From assembly GCF_021404545.1 (NCBI RefSeq), contig NZ_JAAWWD010000001.1:62001-126000 (forward strand): DNA of 64,000 nt, in the 5' to 3' direction. Source of the stretch: Aestuariivita sp. GTDB taxonomy: Bacteria; Pseudomonadota; Alphaproteobacteria; Rhodobacterales; Rhodobacteraceae. The position numbers and the translations under genes were made by a program. Below are positions 63,773 through 64,000 of this stretch, in pieces; position 1 is the stretch's first letter, and each line of letters begins with the position of its first letter. The notes under the pieces were generated by a model that was given only the letters and a program-made list of their open reading frames with translations, did not search any database and was not told the origin of the DNA.

Positions 63773-64000
63773 TCAATCCTTTGGAAGGTCGCCTTTTGTC
63801 CAGCCGGACGGGCCGTTTTGCGGGGTGCGATCGCGCACCTCCTCGAAATCTCCGTCAATGATGTCGTCCCGTGCGGGTGGCGGGCGGTGGCCCATTTCAA
63901 AATGGCGCACCGTGACCCGGGTCCGCACATACCGGTAAACGGCCAGCCGAACGGGCGGCATCAGCAACAGGAAACCGATGGCATCGGTGAAAAATCCAGG
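63773..64000 (-). CDS. fxsA: FxsA-family membrane protein, C-terminal part
   Basis: The window ends inside this gene; 75 residues are visible. They begin with GFFTDAIGFLLLMPPVR, the last transmembrane segment of FxsA, then a cytoplasmic tail ending in GPSGWTKGDLPKD. FxsA is best known as a suppressor of phage F exclusion in E. coli; its general role is unclear. The stop lies 56 bp before the secB start. Confidence 0.88.
   Translation of the reverse strand, partial: PGFFTDAIGFLLLMPPVRLAVYRYVRTRVTVRHFEMGHRPPPARDDIIDGDFEEVRDRTPQNGPSGWTKGDLPKD

Noticed and set aside
1-64000. CRISPR arrays, insertion sequences, prophage or other mobile elements
   Set aside because: No direct-repeat arrays, transposase motifs or attachment duplications were seen; gene content is core.

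Overview
This 64 kb stretch of GC-rich chromosome comes from an alphaproteobacterium, most likely a marine roseobacter-type member of the Rhodobacteraceae. The assignment rests on protein features and gene order read by eye, not on a database search. The supporting gene orders are dnaK-dnaJ, rimP-nusA-ylxR-infB, parB-parA-rsmG-mnmG-mnmE-rho-hemJ and maf-aroE-coaE-dnaQ, plus secB followed by fxsA. I see no rRNA or tRNA gene, CRISPR array, insertion sequence, prophage or clearly broken gene. This is core chromosome, densely packed, with many 1-8 nt start/stop overlaps.

Layout. 1-2.5 kb: end of dnaK, dnaJ, radC. 2.5-10.6 kb: a PstS-OmpA fusion with an anchored partner, secA, a secreted parvulin, argJ-mutT. 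10.6-16.5 kb: a 44-residue small ORF, then the leftward rimP-nusA-ylxR-infB operon, with a good promoter and an intrinsic-terminator hairpin in its leader. 16.5-24.9 kb: a short solute-binding protein, pip, ubiG, marR, a nitrilase-fold hydrolase, grxC, comF, an NDUFAF5-like methyltransferase, hemH, a 60-residue hydrophobic protein and a CAP-domain lipoprotein. 24.9-34.6 kb: an L,D-transpeptidase, a NavAb-type sodium channel, an RNA m5U methyltransferase, two ABC exporter half-subunits, cca, two Nudix enzymes and Hsp33. 34.6-43.4 kb: a REC-SpoIIE phosphatase with a divergent Hpt protein, an SDR, ilvA, argG, an SCP2-like protein, a sulfotransferase/aminotransferase pair, msrA and a PfkB kinase. 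43.4-52.7 kb: maeB, mutS, grpE, hrcA, rph-rdgB-hemW. 52.7-60.05 kb: a leftward block from hemJ through parB with two perfect parS sites inside genes. 60.05-60.46 kb: an AT-rich gene-free stretch with perfect DnaA boxes and a perfect CtrA-type site, which I read as the chromosomal origin. 60.46-64 kb: maf-aroE-coaE-dnaQ rightward, then secB and the end of fxsA.

Together the genes serve chromosome start and segregation (oriC, parABS, dnaQ, mutS), protein folding and export (dnaKJ, grpE, hrcA, hslO, secA, secB, ppiC), translation and tRNA/rRNA modification, haem and quinone synthesis, redox repair, and arginine/isoleucine synthesis. The less understood pieces are the oriC architecture, the infB-operon leader hairpin, the two small proteins, the phosphatase/Hpt pair and the sulfotransferase/aminotransferase pair.
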